A DNA stretch of 64,000 bases from TMED27 sp964350435 (GTDB taxonomy: Bacteria > Pseudomonadota > Alphaproteobacteria > Micavibrionales > Micavibrionaceae): positions 1-64,000 of the forward strand of contig CAYGJS010000002.1 in the NCBI GenBank assembly GCA_964350435.1, read 5' to 3'. Positions 8,052 to 17,800 of this stretch are shown piece by piece. The translations under genes were made by a program, and so were the position numbers. The first letter of the stretch is position 1, and every line of letters begins with the position of its first letter. A model generated the notes under the pieces. That model was not told the DNA's origin and ran no database searches. It worked only from the letters and a program-made list of their open reading frames with translations.

Positions 8052-8972
8052 TTACTGGTTTTTTTCTTCTTTGATAAACGGCAAAGACACAAAATCCGGC
8101 ACCAGTTTCTGCTTCGCCTTTACGCTCAGGAAAGGCCACAAAATCTGATGCAAAAATTTCACCGGCATATAATCCTTCATCCCGATATCGGCGGGCGGAC
8201 GATAATCCGCATCATAGAACGATCCAAACACATGATCCCACAGCATAATATTCTCGCCGTAATTGCGGTTGCCCTCTTTAAGGTCTTTCGAATGATGCCA
8301 GCGATGCAAGCCCGGCGTATTAAACACATAGTTGAGCCAGCCAAAGCGCATCTCTACATTGCAATGCGTGAGCATCCCGATAAATGCCGTAATCGCCGAC
8401 AGCCATTGCACAACCTCCATCGGCGCGCCCATCGCCAGCAAAATCCCAAGCCCCAGAACAATACTCAGCAAGCTATCAACAAAATGAAAACGCCCCGTAT
8501 TCACAAACCATAATTTCGTCACCGCATGATGCACGGCATGAAACCGCCACACCCACGAAACCTCATGCCCCGCCCGGTGCACCCAATAAAGGCCGAACTC
8601 CGCCGCCACCACACCCAAAATCACCTGCGCCCAAAGCGGCCAATCCCGCGGCCAAATCGAATACCCCTCGCTTGTGTAGGGCGTAATATATTCCGCAATC
8701 CCGATCACCGAACTGAACACAAACAAAGCCTGCACGCTGCCCTTGGATGACAAAGTATGCAAAATCGCCGCCCAGTTCTGCCCGTCAGGCTCCAGCCACG
8801 CCCGCTCATGCGGCATAATTTTCTCAAGCCCAAAAAGAGCCGCCATCAAAAACACATAAGCAAAATTAAAATACAGCAAAAGCGCATCTTGATGCGCACC
8901 ATAGGCGGTAATGCCCATACAAATGATGAACAGTGCCGGCCACAAAATCCTCGAAAGAATATATTTTAACAT
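8052..8972 (-). CDS. sterol desaturase / fatty acid hydroxylase family membrane protein
   Basis: The 306-residue integral membrane di-iron enzyme carries the histidine clusters of the family: HRAGHE near residue 135, RFHAVHH near 147, and LHRWHH near 230. Several hydrophobic helices (residues 5-25, 30-50, 75-95, 170-200) surround them. Members hydroxylate or desaturate lipids such as sterols, ceramides or ornithine lipids; the substrate cannot be told here. It lies about 70 bp upstream of gmd on the same strand and may be co-transcribed with the sugar genes. Confidence 0.9.
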   Translation of the reverse strand: MLKYILSRILWPALFIICMGITAYGAHQDALLLYFNFAYVFLMAALFGLEKIMPHERAWLEPDGQNWAAILHTLSSKGSVQALFVFSSVIGIAEYITPYTSEGYSIWPRDWPLWAQVILGVVAAEFGLYWVHRAGHEVSWVWRFHAVHHAVTKLWFVNTGRFHFVDSLLSIVLGLGILLAMGAPMEVVQWLSAITAFIGMLTHCNVEMRFGWLNYVFNTPGLHRWHHSKDLKEGNRNYGENIMLWDHVFGSFYDADYRPPADIGMKDYMPVKFLHQILWPFLSVKAKQKLVPDFVSLPFIKEEKNQ

Positions 8973-8984
8973 GACTAATTTTTT

Positions 8985-9055
8985 ACCACCAAGACACCAA
9001 AAACACCAAGACAGAACATCAAAAAACTGAGCACCCTTAGTGCCTTAGTGGTTAA
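8985..9055. repeat. imperfect inverted repeat (ACCACCAAGACACC..TTAGTGGTTAA)
   Basis: The left part TACCACCAAGACACCAAAAA and the right part CTTAGTGCCTTAGTGGTTAA are inverted versions of each other. Similar sequences recur as intergenic repeats in many unrelated bacteria. It fills the gap between the epimerase and hydroxylase genes; no promoter is obvious within it. Confidence 0.5.
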
Positions 9056-9079
9056 CATTTTAAAATCCTGCTGCCCCCT

Positions 9080-10096
9080 CTAACCGCCGATGCGGTGATA
9101 ATCCCTATACCACGCAACAAACCGCGCAATCCCGTCCTTCAAAGACGTCGAAGGCTTGAAGCCCACAGCCGCCTCCAAAGACGTCGTATCGGCATATGTC
9201 GCATAAACATCCCCGGGCTGCATCGGCAGGAAGTTTTTCTGCGCACTCACCCCCAGCGCGTCTTCGATATAGGAAATCATATCCATCAATTTTTCAGGGG
9301 CATTATTGCCGATATTATATATTCGATACGGCGCGTTTGATGATGAAGGATCGGGGGATGCCCCGCTCCATGATGGATCTGGCACAGGTCTATGATCGAC
9401 AAGCCGCACCATACTCTCGACGATATCGTCAATATACGTAAAATCACGCATCATATCGCCATTGTTATAAACATCGATGGCCTCGCCGCGCAGAATCTTA
9501 TCCGTAAACCCGTAAACCGCCATATCTGGCCGGCCCCATGGGCCATAAACGGTAAAGAACCGCAGACCCGTAACCGGCAAGCGGTACAAATGCGCGTAGG
9601 TATGCGCCATCAATTCATTGGATTTTTTTGTCGCCGCATAAAGACTGATCGGATGATCGACATTATGGCTTTCGGCAAACGGCACGCTCGTATTCGCCCC
9701 GTAGACAGAGGAACTGGACGCAAAGATCAAATGCTCAACGCCGTTATGGCGGCATCCCTCCAACACATTCACAAACCCTTGCAAGTTTGAATCAACATAG
9801 GCATGCGGGTTGGAAATCGAATAGCGAACGCCCGCCTGCGCCGCCATATTCGCCACAACTTGCGGCTTCCATGATGCAAAGAGCTTCGCCATCACCTCGC
9901 GATCCGCGAGATCGACCTTTTGAAATTCAAAATTCTCAAACCCCTCAAGCGTCTTCAACCGTGCATATTTTAATGTCACATCATAATAATCATTGAGATT
10001 ATCAATCCCGAGAACGTCATGCCCCGCCTCAGCCAATCGCTTGGCATAAGCAGCCCCTACAAACCCCGCTGCCCCTGTCACCAATATCTTTTTCAT
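9080..10096 (-). CDS. NAD-dependent UDP-sugar epimerase, UDP-glucuronate 4-epimerase type
   Basis: The 338-residue extended SDR enzyme shows the NAD loop VTGAAGFVGAAYAKRL, GIDNLNDYYDVTLKYARL (a hallmark of UDP-glucuronate 4-epimerases), AAQAGVRYSI, the catalytic Ser region SSSSVYG, and YAATKKSNE with Tyr/Lys. RFFTVYGPWGRPDMA matches the same subfamily. It would make UDP-galacturonate for an acidic polysaccharide. The ribosome-binding site AAGGA lies directly at the end of the repeat at 10108-10187, which separates it from the upstream sua5 stop. Confidence 0.92.
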   Translation of the reverse strand: MKKILVTGAAGFVGAAYAKRLAEAGHDVLGIDNLNDYYDVTLKYARLKTLEGFENFEFQKVDLADREVMAKLFASWKPQVVANMAAQAGVRYSISNPHAYVDSNLQGFVNVLEGCRHNGVEHLIFASSSSVYGANTSVPFAESHNVDHPISLYAATKKSNELMAHTYAHLYRLPVTGLRFFTVYGPWGRPDMAVYGFTDKILRGEAIDVYNNGDMMRDFTYIDDIVESMVRLVDHRPVPDPSWSGASPDPSSSNAPYRIYNIGNNAPEKLMDMISYIEDALGVSAQKNFLPMQPGDVYATYADTTSLEAAVGFKPSTSLKDGIARFVAWYRDYHRIGG

Positions 10097-10107
10097 GTTT
10101 TCGTCCT

Positions 10108-10187
10108 TGTCATCCTGAAGCGCTCGCGCTGAAGGATCTCCTATAATTCAAAACAGATCCTTCAGACCTGATGGTCTTCAGGATGAC
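10108..10187 (-). repeat. double-hairpin repeat of the CTGAAGGATCT family, copy A
   Basis: Read on the minus strand it runs GTCATCCTGAAG, CTGAAGGATCT, a 20-base middle, GATCCTTCAG, and CTTCAGGATGACA. Related copies lie at 21843-21922 and, inside a gene, at 22868-22944. This copy supplies the last two codons and the stop of sua5, and its other end touches the AAGGA that serves the epimerase gene. Confidence 0.8.
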
Positions 10188-11146
10188 TCACTCGCTCTGC
10201 GTAAGCGGTCATTAATCGCAATCCCGATCCCGCTCTCAGGGATCGCCATTATGGCTATACCTTTTGCCCCGCAATCGTCAAGCTCCTTCAAAAAGCCAAA
10301 AAGGTTAGACGCCGCCTCATACAAATCCTGCCCCTCGCTTAAATTCCGCAAGAAATCATCAGGAAAATCGCCGCCCACCATGAATTTTGTTTGACCAAAA
10401 GCCAGCAAAGCCTCACCCTCTTTCACATCTATCGCATTAAGCCGCACAGGGGTATTCGGCGCATAATGCTTCAAAAGCATCCCTGGCGATTTCGGCGCTT
10501 CGCCCTCTTCGGCCTTCGCATATCCAATATCCATGCCCAAAACCTCGGCGATCTGCTCCGCCGTTATCCCGCCCGGACGAAGCACGGTCGGCACATCCCC
10601 CGACAAATCCAGCACCGTAGACTCAAGCCCCACTCTGCACGCCCCCGCCGCCAAGATCATATCCACCTCTTCGCCAAGCTGCGCGTGAACATGGGCGGGC
10701 GTCGTCGGCGACAGGCTTCCTGATTTATTCGCGCTCGGCGCAGCCAGCGGCAGCCCCAAAACCTTCAAAAGCTCCAGCGCAACCGCATGATTAGGCACGC
10801 GCACAGCCAGAGTATCCAGCCCCGCCGAAGCCAAATCCGAAATCCCGCCGCCCGCCTTTCGCGGCAAAACAAGCGTGATCGGCCCCGGCCAAAACGCATG
10901 CGCCACCATTCGCGCCATATCGTTCATCTCAACAATTTGCGCCGCCGCCGCCGCATCCGCGACATGAATAATCAACGGATTGAAGGATGGCCGCCCCTTG
11001 GCCTCGAATATTTTCGCAACAGCCGCCCCGTCCAGCGCATTTGCCGCCAACCCATAAACTGTTTCTGTCGGCATCCCGACCAGCCCGCCGCCGCGCAATA
11101 TTTCCGCAGCCTCGGCAATGCTCCCGCTATTGGCCGCCTTAATCAT
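10178..11146 (-). CDS. tsaC: L-threonylcarbamoyladenylate synthase, Sua5 type
   Basis: The 322-residue enzyme makes threonylcarbamoyl-AMP for the t6A37 modification of ANN-decoding tRNAs. The YrdC domain (residues 1-200) carries GMPTETVYGLAANA, KGRPSFNPLIIHV and APSANKSGSLSPT. A C-terminal Sua5 domain follows the linker SPGMLLKHYAP, so this is the long form. The gene overlaps anmK by four bases (ATGA), giving tight coupling. Its last residues and stop codon come from the adjacent dispersed repeat. Confidence 0.95.
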   Translation of the reverse strand: MIKAANSGSIAEAAEILRGGGLVGMPTETVYGLAANALDGAAVAKIFEAKGRPSFNPLIIHVADAAAAAQIVEMNDMARMVAHAFWPGPITLVLPRKAGGGISDLASAGLDTLAVRVPNHAVALELLKVLGLPLAAPSANKSGSLSPTTPAHVHAQLGEEVDMILAAGACRVGLESTVLDLSGDVPTVLRPGGITAEQIAEVLGMDIGYAKAEEGEAPKSPGMLLKHYAPNTPVRLNAIDVKEGEALLAFGQTKFMVGGDFPDDFLRNLSEGQDLYEAASNLFGFLKELDDCGAKGIAIMAIPESGIGIAINDRLRRASESS

Positions 11147-12216
11147 GGCTTATCAACCCACCCGCCCGTTTGCGGTTCTGGCACGCCCGTTGTTTCAGGC
11201 AAAGATATCGGCAACCCCAGCAAACTCCGCACCGCCAGATACGCAAAGCACTCCGCTTCGATCGCATCGCCGTTAAATCCCGCCACTTCAATCGGCTCCA
11301 CAAACCCGAGAATGCGGGCCAAACGCTCCATCACATACGCATTTTTTCGCCCGCCGCCGCATACATACCAATTCTTCGGCGCGCCCGTTGACACAACAGG
11401 AAAATGCGCCCGCGCCTTACATATAGATTGTACGCTCAGCTCCGCCAGCGTCGCCATCGCGTCTTGCGGATTGGCAGGCAGCATATCCATGACGGACACA
11501 AAATCATTCCGATCAAGCGATTTTGGTGGCGGTTTCAAGAAATAATCCCGCGCCAAAAACCCTGCCACAACATCCATATCCACCTCCCCCGCCGAGGCAA
11601 ACATCCCGTCCGCGTCATAGGCAATGCTGAGATGCTTGTTCATATAATCATCCATCAACGCATTCGCAGGGCCGCAATCAAACGCCACCAGCTTTTCCCC
11701 GAGATAGGTAACATTTGCAACGCCGCCGAGATTGAGCACGCAAAGAGGCTTATAATGCCCCGCAAATATCGCCTGATGATAGAGCGGCGCGAGGGGGGCA
11801 CCTTGCCCACCCGCCGCCATATCCGCGCTGCGAAAGTCCGAAACAACCGTCATACCCAGAGCGCATGCCATCGCCGAGCCATCCCCGATCTGCCACGTAA
11901 ATCCGTTGACGGGATCATGCGTAATCGTCTGGCCGTGAAACCCGATCAAATCCGCCTTAAACCCAGACGCCTTAACGGCTTCGATATGTTCTTTCGTGAC
12001 CATTTGTTCCGCCGCGCGGGTTTCCTCATCCGCCTCGCGCTTGCCGAAACAGGCGCGCACAGCGGCCCGAGCGCGCTCTTCGTATGGATACGCAAAAAAA
12101 TCGAGGGGCTTCACGTATTTATGCCCGTCTGTTTCAATGAGCGCCACGTCGATTTCCCCGTCCAAGGACGTCCCCGACATCAACCCAACTGCCCTATAGA
12201 CTTTATGCTTACTCAT
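11143..12216 (-). CDS. anmK: anhydro-N-acetylmuramic acid kinase
   Basis: The 357-residue ASKHA-fold kinase opens and phosphorylates 1,6-anhydro-MurNAc from murein turnover. Visible motifs are GLMSGTSLDG at the N terminus, IGFHGQTITH, LCVLNLGGVANVTYL, FDCGPANALMDDYM and YVCGGGRKNAYVMERL. One oddity is an extra Glu after SLDG (DGEIDVAL), where family members usually read DG(I/V)DVAL. The start codon lies 19 bp from the divergent tyrS start, so its promoter must overlap tyrS coding sequence. Confidence 0.95.
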   Translation of the reverse strand: MSKHKVYRAVGLMSGTSLDGEIDVALIETDGHKYVKPLDFFAYPYEERARAAVRACFGKREADEETRAAEQMVTKEHIEAVKASGFKADLIGFHGQTITHDPVNGFTWQIGDGSAMACALGMTVVSDFRSADMAAGGQGAPLAPLYHQAIFAGHYKPLCVLNLGGVANVTYLGEKLVAFDCGPANALMDDYMNKHLSIAYDADGMFASAGEVDMDVVAGFLARDYFLKPPPKSLDRNDFVSVMDMLPANPQDAMATLAELSVQSICKARAHFPVVSTGAPKNWYVCGGGRKNAYVMERLARILGFVEPIEVAGFNGDAIEAECFAYLAVRSLLGLPISLPETTGVPEPQTGGWVDKP

Positions 12217-12235
12217 GATTATAAATTCTCTCGTT

Positions 12236-13537
12236 ATGACGAGTTATAAATCAGAATTTTTGAATACGCTAGAGCAGCGCGGCTTTATCCACCAATGCTC
12301 CGACTTCGACGGCCTGGACGCAAAATTGATGGACGGCGTGCAAAGCGCCTATATCGGCTTTGACGCCACCGCAGACAGCCTTCATGTCGGCTCCCTTGTT
12401 CAGATCATGATGCTTTACTGGCTCCAGCAATCCGGCCATAAGCCGATCACCCTCATGGGCGGCGGCACAACCAAAATCGGCGACCCCAGCGGCAAAGACG
12501 AAAGCCGCAAGATGCTTGACGACGAAGGCATCGCCAAAAATATTGAGGGCATCAAGCAGGTCTTTTCCAAATTTCTGAAATACGGCGATGGCAAAACCGA
12601 CGCGCTCATGGTCAATAATGATGACTGGCTCAAAGGAATCAACTACATCGATTTTCTGCGCGATTACGGCCCGCATTTCACCATCAACCGCATGATGACA
12701 TTTGATAGCGTGAAGCTCCGCCTGGAGCGCGAACAGCCCCTCACCTTCCTTGAATTCAATTACATGATTTTGCAGGCTTACGATTTCGTGGAGCTTCGCA
12801 AACGCCATGGCACTATCTTGCAGATGGGCGGCTCTGACCAATGGGGCAATATTATCAATGGTGTCGAGCTATGGAGAAGACTTTATGGAGGCTTAAGAGG
12901 CGCTTTACTTAATGATGTTTATGGTAACAGCCTTTGTCAACCTATCTTCGCCCTCACCACACCTCTCCTGACCACCGCAAGCGGCGCAAAAATGGGCAAA
13001 ACCGCCGACGGCGCGGTCTGGCTGAACGCCGATAAACTCCCCCCTTACGATTACTGGCAATACTGGCGCAACACCGAAGACGCCGATGTTGGCCGCTTCC
13101 TGAAACTCTTCACCACCTTGCCGATGGACGAGATCAAAAAGCTCGAGAGCCTGCAAGGCGCAGAAATTAACGAAGCGAAAAAGATCCTCGCCCATGAGGC
13201 CACAAAGATGATTCACGGGCAGGCCGCCGCGCTTGAGGCCGCCGCAACCGCCGCCAAAGTCTTCGAACAAGGCTCCGTCGGTGATGATCTGCCCTCTATC
13301 AAAATCGACCGCGCTCGTCTGGACGCCGGCGTATCGGTCATGGATTTATTCGTCGAATGCGGCCTTGCCGAGAGCAAAGGAGAAGTCAAACGCCTCATCC
13401 AAGGCGGCGGCGCGCGCGTGAACGACAGCGGCATTTCCGACCAAGCTCTCACGCTCTCAAGCGCAAACCTGACCAAGGAGGGCTATATCAAACTCTCCGC
13501 CGGTAAAAAGAAACATGCTTTGGTAAGAATTTCATAA
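12236..13537 (+). CDS. tyrS: tyrosyl-tRNA synthetase
   Basis: The class I synthetase (433 aa) charges tRNA-Tyr. It shows GFDATADSLHVGS (HIGH-type motif), GGSDQWGNI, the KMSKS-type loop GAKMGKT, and a C-terminal S4 RNA-binding domain (VMDLFVECGLAESKGEVKRLI). Between the NGVELWRR and IFALTTPLL segments there are about 18 extra residues (GGLRGALLNDVYGNS) compared with the usual short loop, and this stretch uses A/T-rich codons unlike its flanks. The ATG at 12236 gives the normal N terminus; an upstream in-frame ATG at 12215 overlaps the anmK start. Confidence 0.95.
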   Translation: MTSYKSEFLNTLEQRGFIHQCSDFDGLDAKLMDGVQSAYIGFDATADSLHVGSLVQIMMLYWLQQSGHKPITLMGGGTTKIGDPSGKDESRKMLDDEGIAKNIEGIKQVFSKFLKYGDGKTDALMVNNDDWLKGINYIDFLRDYGPHFTINRMMTFDSVKLRLEREQPLTFLEFNYMILQAYDFVELRKRHGTILQMGGSDQWGNIINGVELWRRLYGGLRGALLNDVYGNSLCQPIFALTTPLLTTASGAKMGKTADGAVWLNADKLPPYDYWQYWRNTEDADVGRFLKLFTTLPMDEIKKLESLQGAEINEAKKILAHEATKMIHGQAAALEAAATAAKVFEQGSVGDDLPSIKIDRARLDAGVSVMDLFVECGLAESKGEVKRLIQGGGARVNDSGISDQALTLSSANLTKEGYIKLSAGKKKHALVRIS

Positions 13538-13540
13538 AAC

Positions 13541-13570
13541 TTGACAAATCACTCTTTTCTCTATTATACA
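13541..13570 (+). promoter_or_regulatory. sigma-70 type promoter TTGACA-18-TATACA
   Basis: TTGACA at 13541-13546 and TATACA at 13565-13570 have near-ideal spacing. Transcription would start at about 13577, which is the A of the next gene's ATG, so the message may be leaderless. Confidence 0.6.
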
Positions 13571-13576
13571 TAATAA

Positions 13577-14602
13577 ATGAAAAGAGGAAGCCTAAATAGT
13601 GTTTTTGCAACACGTCAAATTGTTATAGCTCTTGAGTCGCATGAAAACCCCGACTTGGTAGAAGCTTACGAGCAACTTTTTGTCAGCGCAGCACAAAATG
13701 GATTTACAACAGTTAATCTCGAATACCCTTCATATAGGCAAGATGAATGTCAAAAAATCATTGAAGCACTTCAGGAGATAGAAAATAATTACGGCAGAAA
13801 TGAAGTCGTATCTTTTTATAATAATATAAAATCGAGTTCTAAATTTAACGCCCTTTTAACACTAGCTTACTTGCATGGCATGAAACCTGTGTTTGGAGAT
13901 TATGATCCTAACCCTTATCTGAGATTGGGATATTATCTTCATTCCCACATTATAGAATTTAAACAAATGAATGAAAATTCTACTCCAGAAGAATTCTTTG
14001 AATGGCTCTGCCAAAACAGCGACATACTAAGAGAGTGCAATACAATTCTTGGGCGTCAAATGGCAATCGAAGACATTTATTCGGCAATATCCGCAATTAC
14101 GAGTGGCGGCGAAGAACATAGAAGAAGAAGAATTATAGACGGTGATTTAGCAAGCGCTCAGCAGCATACACATATAACGGCCCTTCAAGAAAAGACCTTG
14201 TTCATACGCGGAAGCGCCCACAGCCTTATGTTTAATGGTCTCTCAAATGGCTTTTACCGTGTTGCGGATTTAGATGATTTATTACGGCTAGCTTACGGTT
14301 ACGGAAATGTAGCCACAATAGAAATTGAAGACCCCACTAAAAATGATCCTAATCCTGAAATTCCACATTTACCGGATTTCACTTGGAATCCTAGAACGCA
14401 AACTCTTACAAATATTCCTGCGACAACATCACCACATCCCTCTTTAGCAGACCCCGCTGTACGAATAGAAATAGCTCAGGAATATGACTTAAATGCTCGA
14501 ACAGATGTCATAAGCCTTATAGCACGACCTCCGATAAGAGAAGAAAAAGGCGTCTGGCGCGTTGGCATCAATTTTGAGCAATTTCCCGATAACACTTACT
14601 AA
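13577..14602 (+). CDS. hypothetical protein, possible Tiki/ChaN/EreA-like fold
   Basis: The 341-residue protein has no close family that I recognise. Its start, IALESHENPDLVEAYEQLFVS, followed by TTVNLEYPSY, resembles the (G)E-x-H-x-NP and core-Glu pattern of the Tiki superfamily (TraB, ChaN, erythromycin esterase). RQMAIEDI near residue 160 and IRGSAHSLMF near 215 fit the later Arg and GxxH motifs. It is AT-rich compared with its neighbours. A consensus promoter sits directly at its ATG and no ribosome-binding site precedes it. There is no signal peptide. The assignment is inference. Confidence 0.6.
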   Translation: MKRGSLNSVFATRQIVIALESHENPDLVEAYEQLFVSAAQNGFTTVNLEYPSYRQDECQKIIEALQEIENNYGRNEVVSFYNNIKSSSKFNALLTLAYLHGMKPVFGDYDPNPYLRLGYYLHSHIIEFKQMNENSTPEEFFEWLCQNSDILRECNTILGRQMAIEDIYSAISAITSGGEEHRRRRIIDGDLASAQQHTHITALQEKTLFIRGSAHSLMFNGLSNGFYRVADLDDLLRLAYGYGNVATIEIEDPTKNDPNPEIPHLPDFTWNPRTQTLTNIPATTSPHPSLADPAVRIEIAQEYDLNARTDVISLIARPPIREEKGVWRVGINFEQFPDNTY

Positions 14603-14834
14603 CAAATATTCTTAAGGCGGAAACAACAAAAGAACTTCATAAAGCCGACAAGTCTTCTTAACCATGAGCTAATACTACGCTCGACAAAAATCGAATAATT
14701 TAAAAATATAGTAGGCCTATTTGCGTCATTTTATTTGCGCAAAACCCGTGAAATCAAACTGAAAGAAATCCTTTTGAATCAAAGACCTTATGCCCCCACG
14801 CACCCCTAACATCCCTAAACGAAGTAAACAAAAA
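14603..14834. other. gene-free, AT-rich convergent intergenic stretch
   Basis: This region lies between two convergent stops. I see no gene, clear terminator or RNA in it. Confidence 0.4.
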
Positions 14835-14864
14835 ATCTGTGTTTATCTGCGTTAATCTGTGGTT
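14835..14864. repeat. three 10-bp tandem units (ATCTGTGTTT-type)
   Basis: The units ATCTGTGTTT, ATCTGCGTTA and ATCTGTGGTT follow each other without gaps and end one base before the stop codon of the neighbouring minus-strand gene. The same kind of sequence recurs between genes in many bacteria. Confidence 0.5.
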
Positions 14865-17800
14865 CTAATTTTCAAAAAGTATTCTTCTTAAAATCCCGGG
14901 CGTCAGCGCAGAGAGAGGATTCACCGACACTTCAGGTTCCTTGCCTTCCCCTTCCATTGTATAGGTCGCGGCAATCAAGGCCCCCGTCCCGCCCGTCAGC
15001 AAATCCCCAAGCAGCGGAATATCGCCGATCACTTTATTCACCCCCGATAGCGGAATAATCGTGCCCTTAACATCGACATAATTTTGAGCCTTATCAAACG
15101 TCCCATCAAAGGTCAGCCCCAAAGAATTCCCCGATGTCCGCCCGTCTTTCAAAACCAGCAAACTGCCCTTCGGACGATAGAGCCAGTCAAACTTAGACTC
15201 CAGTTTGGTAAACACCAATCCCTCACCGTTCAGCGTCTGCCCCAAACCGGATAAAGACATCACCCCCAAAAGCTTCGCCAGCGCGGGCGCATTCACCACC
15301 CGAAAATTCGTCAACTCTGCGCGGCCCAGCAAATTGCGATCAAACACCCCGCGGATCGGCTCGCCATAAATCACCATCTTACCACCGCGTATATCATCAT
15401 AAAGATCAAACGCCTTCAGCGCCGCCCCCGCATCATCGGCCTCAAAACGAAATACCCGCTTGCCCGATGCATCCGGCTTATACCGCAAATAAAGATCGCC
15501 CGTCCCCGCAATACCATCCATTTCCATCTGGTTGATTTTACCCGCCCCGTCAATATCAACAAAGATTTTGCCATACTGCACCGTCTCCTCATCGGCGGTG
15601 CGCATGCGGTCCATGCTCAAATAAATCTGCATCGGCGGACTGTCATAGGGTTTATCCTTATCTTCCTCATCCGCCAAAAACGGACGCAAATCCATGAACC
15701 CGCCATTCATCACAATCTTGGTTACCCCCGAAGGCGCAATTTCAAACTCCAGCGAAGATACAGTCTCCCCAAGCGCAAACCGGCTGATCCTCCCCATCGA
15801 AAGTTCGGTTTCACCGCCTCTTTCGGCAAAACCGAAAACAGAATTTTCCAGCTTCAGGTTCGGCGCAATCCCCGTAAGGTTCTTAACCTCCGTTAATACT
15901 CCAGCTTTCAAAATGGCGGTAAGTGACACAGAACCTGCCAAACCCGCGGGCTTCTCGTAATCAAACGGCTCGACATAGAGCCGTGATCCGCTCAAGTCGG
16001 CCTTCACGAGAGCCTCGGCATCGCCGCCGCCTAAGGATGTATAAACAAGATCCACCGCCGCCGCCCCGTCCATAAAGGCCGAAAGATCCATACCAAGTTC
16101 CTGACGGATCCCTTCATCCACAACCATATTGGCCTTCACGCGGCTGGAATAGGCCTGACCCTTGCTGTCCAGAAACTCCTCATAAACCGCCGATACAGGC
16201 CGCCCGGCAAGTTGCCCCGCCCCCTCAATTTGCAATTTCTGACTATCAATACCAATCTTAAAAGGCCCGCCCGTAAGGGTCATGTTTTTGAGCAATTTCG
16301 GGATGGTCGCATCCGAAAGCTCACCCTTGATGTCGATATCAAAATCCTCGATCTCGATATCCGGATGTGTCGGAAACCCCAAATTGATATCCAAGGCCAC
16401 CGCGCCCTTGGCATTAACCACATCAAAATCCGGCTTCACCTTAAGCGGCTCTGCCGAAACATATTTAAGCGCCGAAGCCAAAGAGCCATTGAGTTTTAAA
16501 TTCACATCCGCCGTACCCTTGCCGGCCTCGATAATATTATAAAATTCTAGCTCTGCATTCGGGATATCCATATCCAAAACCTGTGCGGTTTCAATATCAA
16601 TCCGCAATTTCTCCTCATCGAGAATAAATTCACCGCGCCCCTTGGCACCTGTAACCGCCGCCATGGGGTTGCGATAATCCACGCTCATCCCGTCAAATAA
16701 AAACCCCGCCCGCACATTTTTAAGATCATCATCAGGATTAAAAACCCACCCCTCTTCACCCTTATTCAAGGCCAGATCACCCTGTGCATAAACATCGGAA
16801 AAAACACCATCAGAGAGTTTTTCCACAATCCATTCATACGCCGCTTCATCTTTTAAAGATTGAGGCCATAAAGGCTCAATATCACCTTGAAGCAATTTTT
16901 CTATTTCAATACGAAACGATCCGTTTACATTGTTAAGGCCTGTGGAAAACTCTGCACTTGAATCAATCACCACCTCCCCGAACGTAACCTGCCCTTTTCG
17001 CAAATCAACCGCGCCGGTCTCCCCGTCATACCGAACAGACACCCCCAAATTTTTATAAACCTGCGGCACATCTGACCACGCCGCAATGCGGATATTCCCC
17101 TCATCCGAAAGCGCAGTCAGATCAAAAAACTGAGGCCGCATTGTCTCGTCCAAAAGCGTTTCAAACTTGGCGTTAACCAACCCTTCATGATATTTCAACG
17201 CGGCAATATCCGGAATTTTCTCGGCCAAAAAAGACGGGCGAAAACGCTCTAAACGCCCACCAACGGAAATATTCTTGGAGGCCTTGTTCAAAACCGCAAC
17301 ACCGAACAAAACACCAGAGTCCAAATCACCCTGAGGCGGTAAAACCACCTTCACATCAGCCATAACCCCTTCAGAAACCTTAGTGAATGCGGCGTCTGCT
17401 GTTGTCGCCTCCCAGTTTAAACCTAAAACCTGATCCTCAACTACAACACTGGCCTGTGCGATTTCAAAACGCTTCAGCTTCGCCAAAGGTGAAGACCGCC
17501 CCTCGTCTTTACCCTCAAGAAAACCAATAATATCGGCAATGATATCTGTGTCTTCGCCGCCATCAAACGCCTCACGCTCGCCGCCCAAACCGACATCAAA
17601 CGTGCCATCCGCCATCCGCACAACGCGTAGTGACGGGCGCCTAATCACAAGGACTTCCGGCGCGACCTGCCCAATCAAAAGCCGCGCCTTATTCACCCCG
17701 ACCGCCACCTCCTCAATCGATAAAATAACATCGCCCCTTGAATTGAGTATCCGCCCGCCCTGCAATCCAATCAAAATCGGCCCACGCAAATCCGGCCAAT

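Noticed and set aside
9290..9390. Inserted element in the epimerase gene (the CGGGG-GATG-CCCCG palindrome)
   Set aside because: The proline/serine-rich loop it encodes lies where UDP-glucuronate epimerases normally have a variable linker before the NIG motif, so no insertion needs to be assumed.
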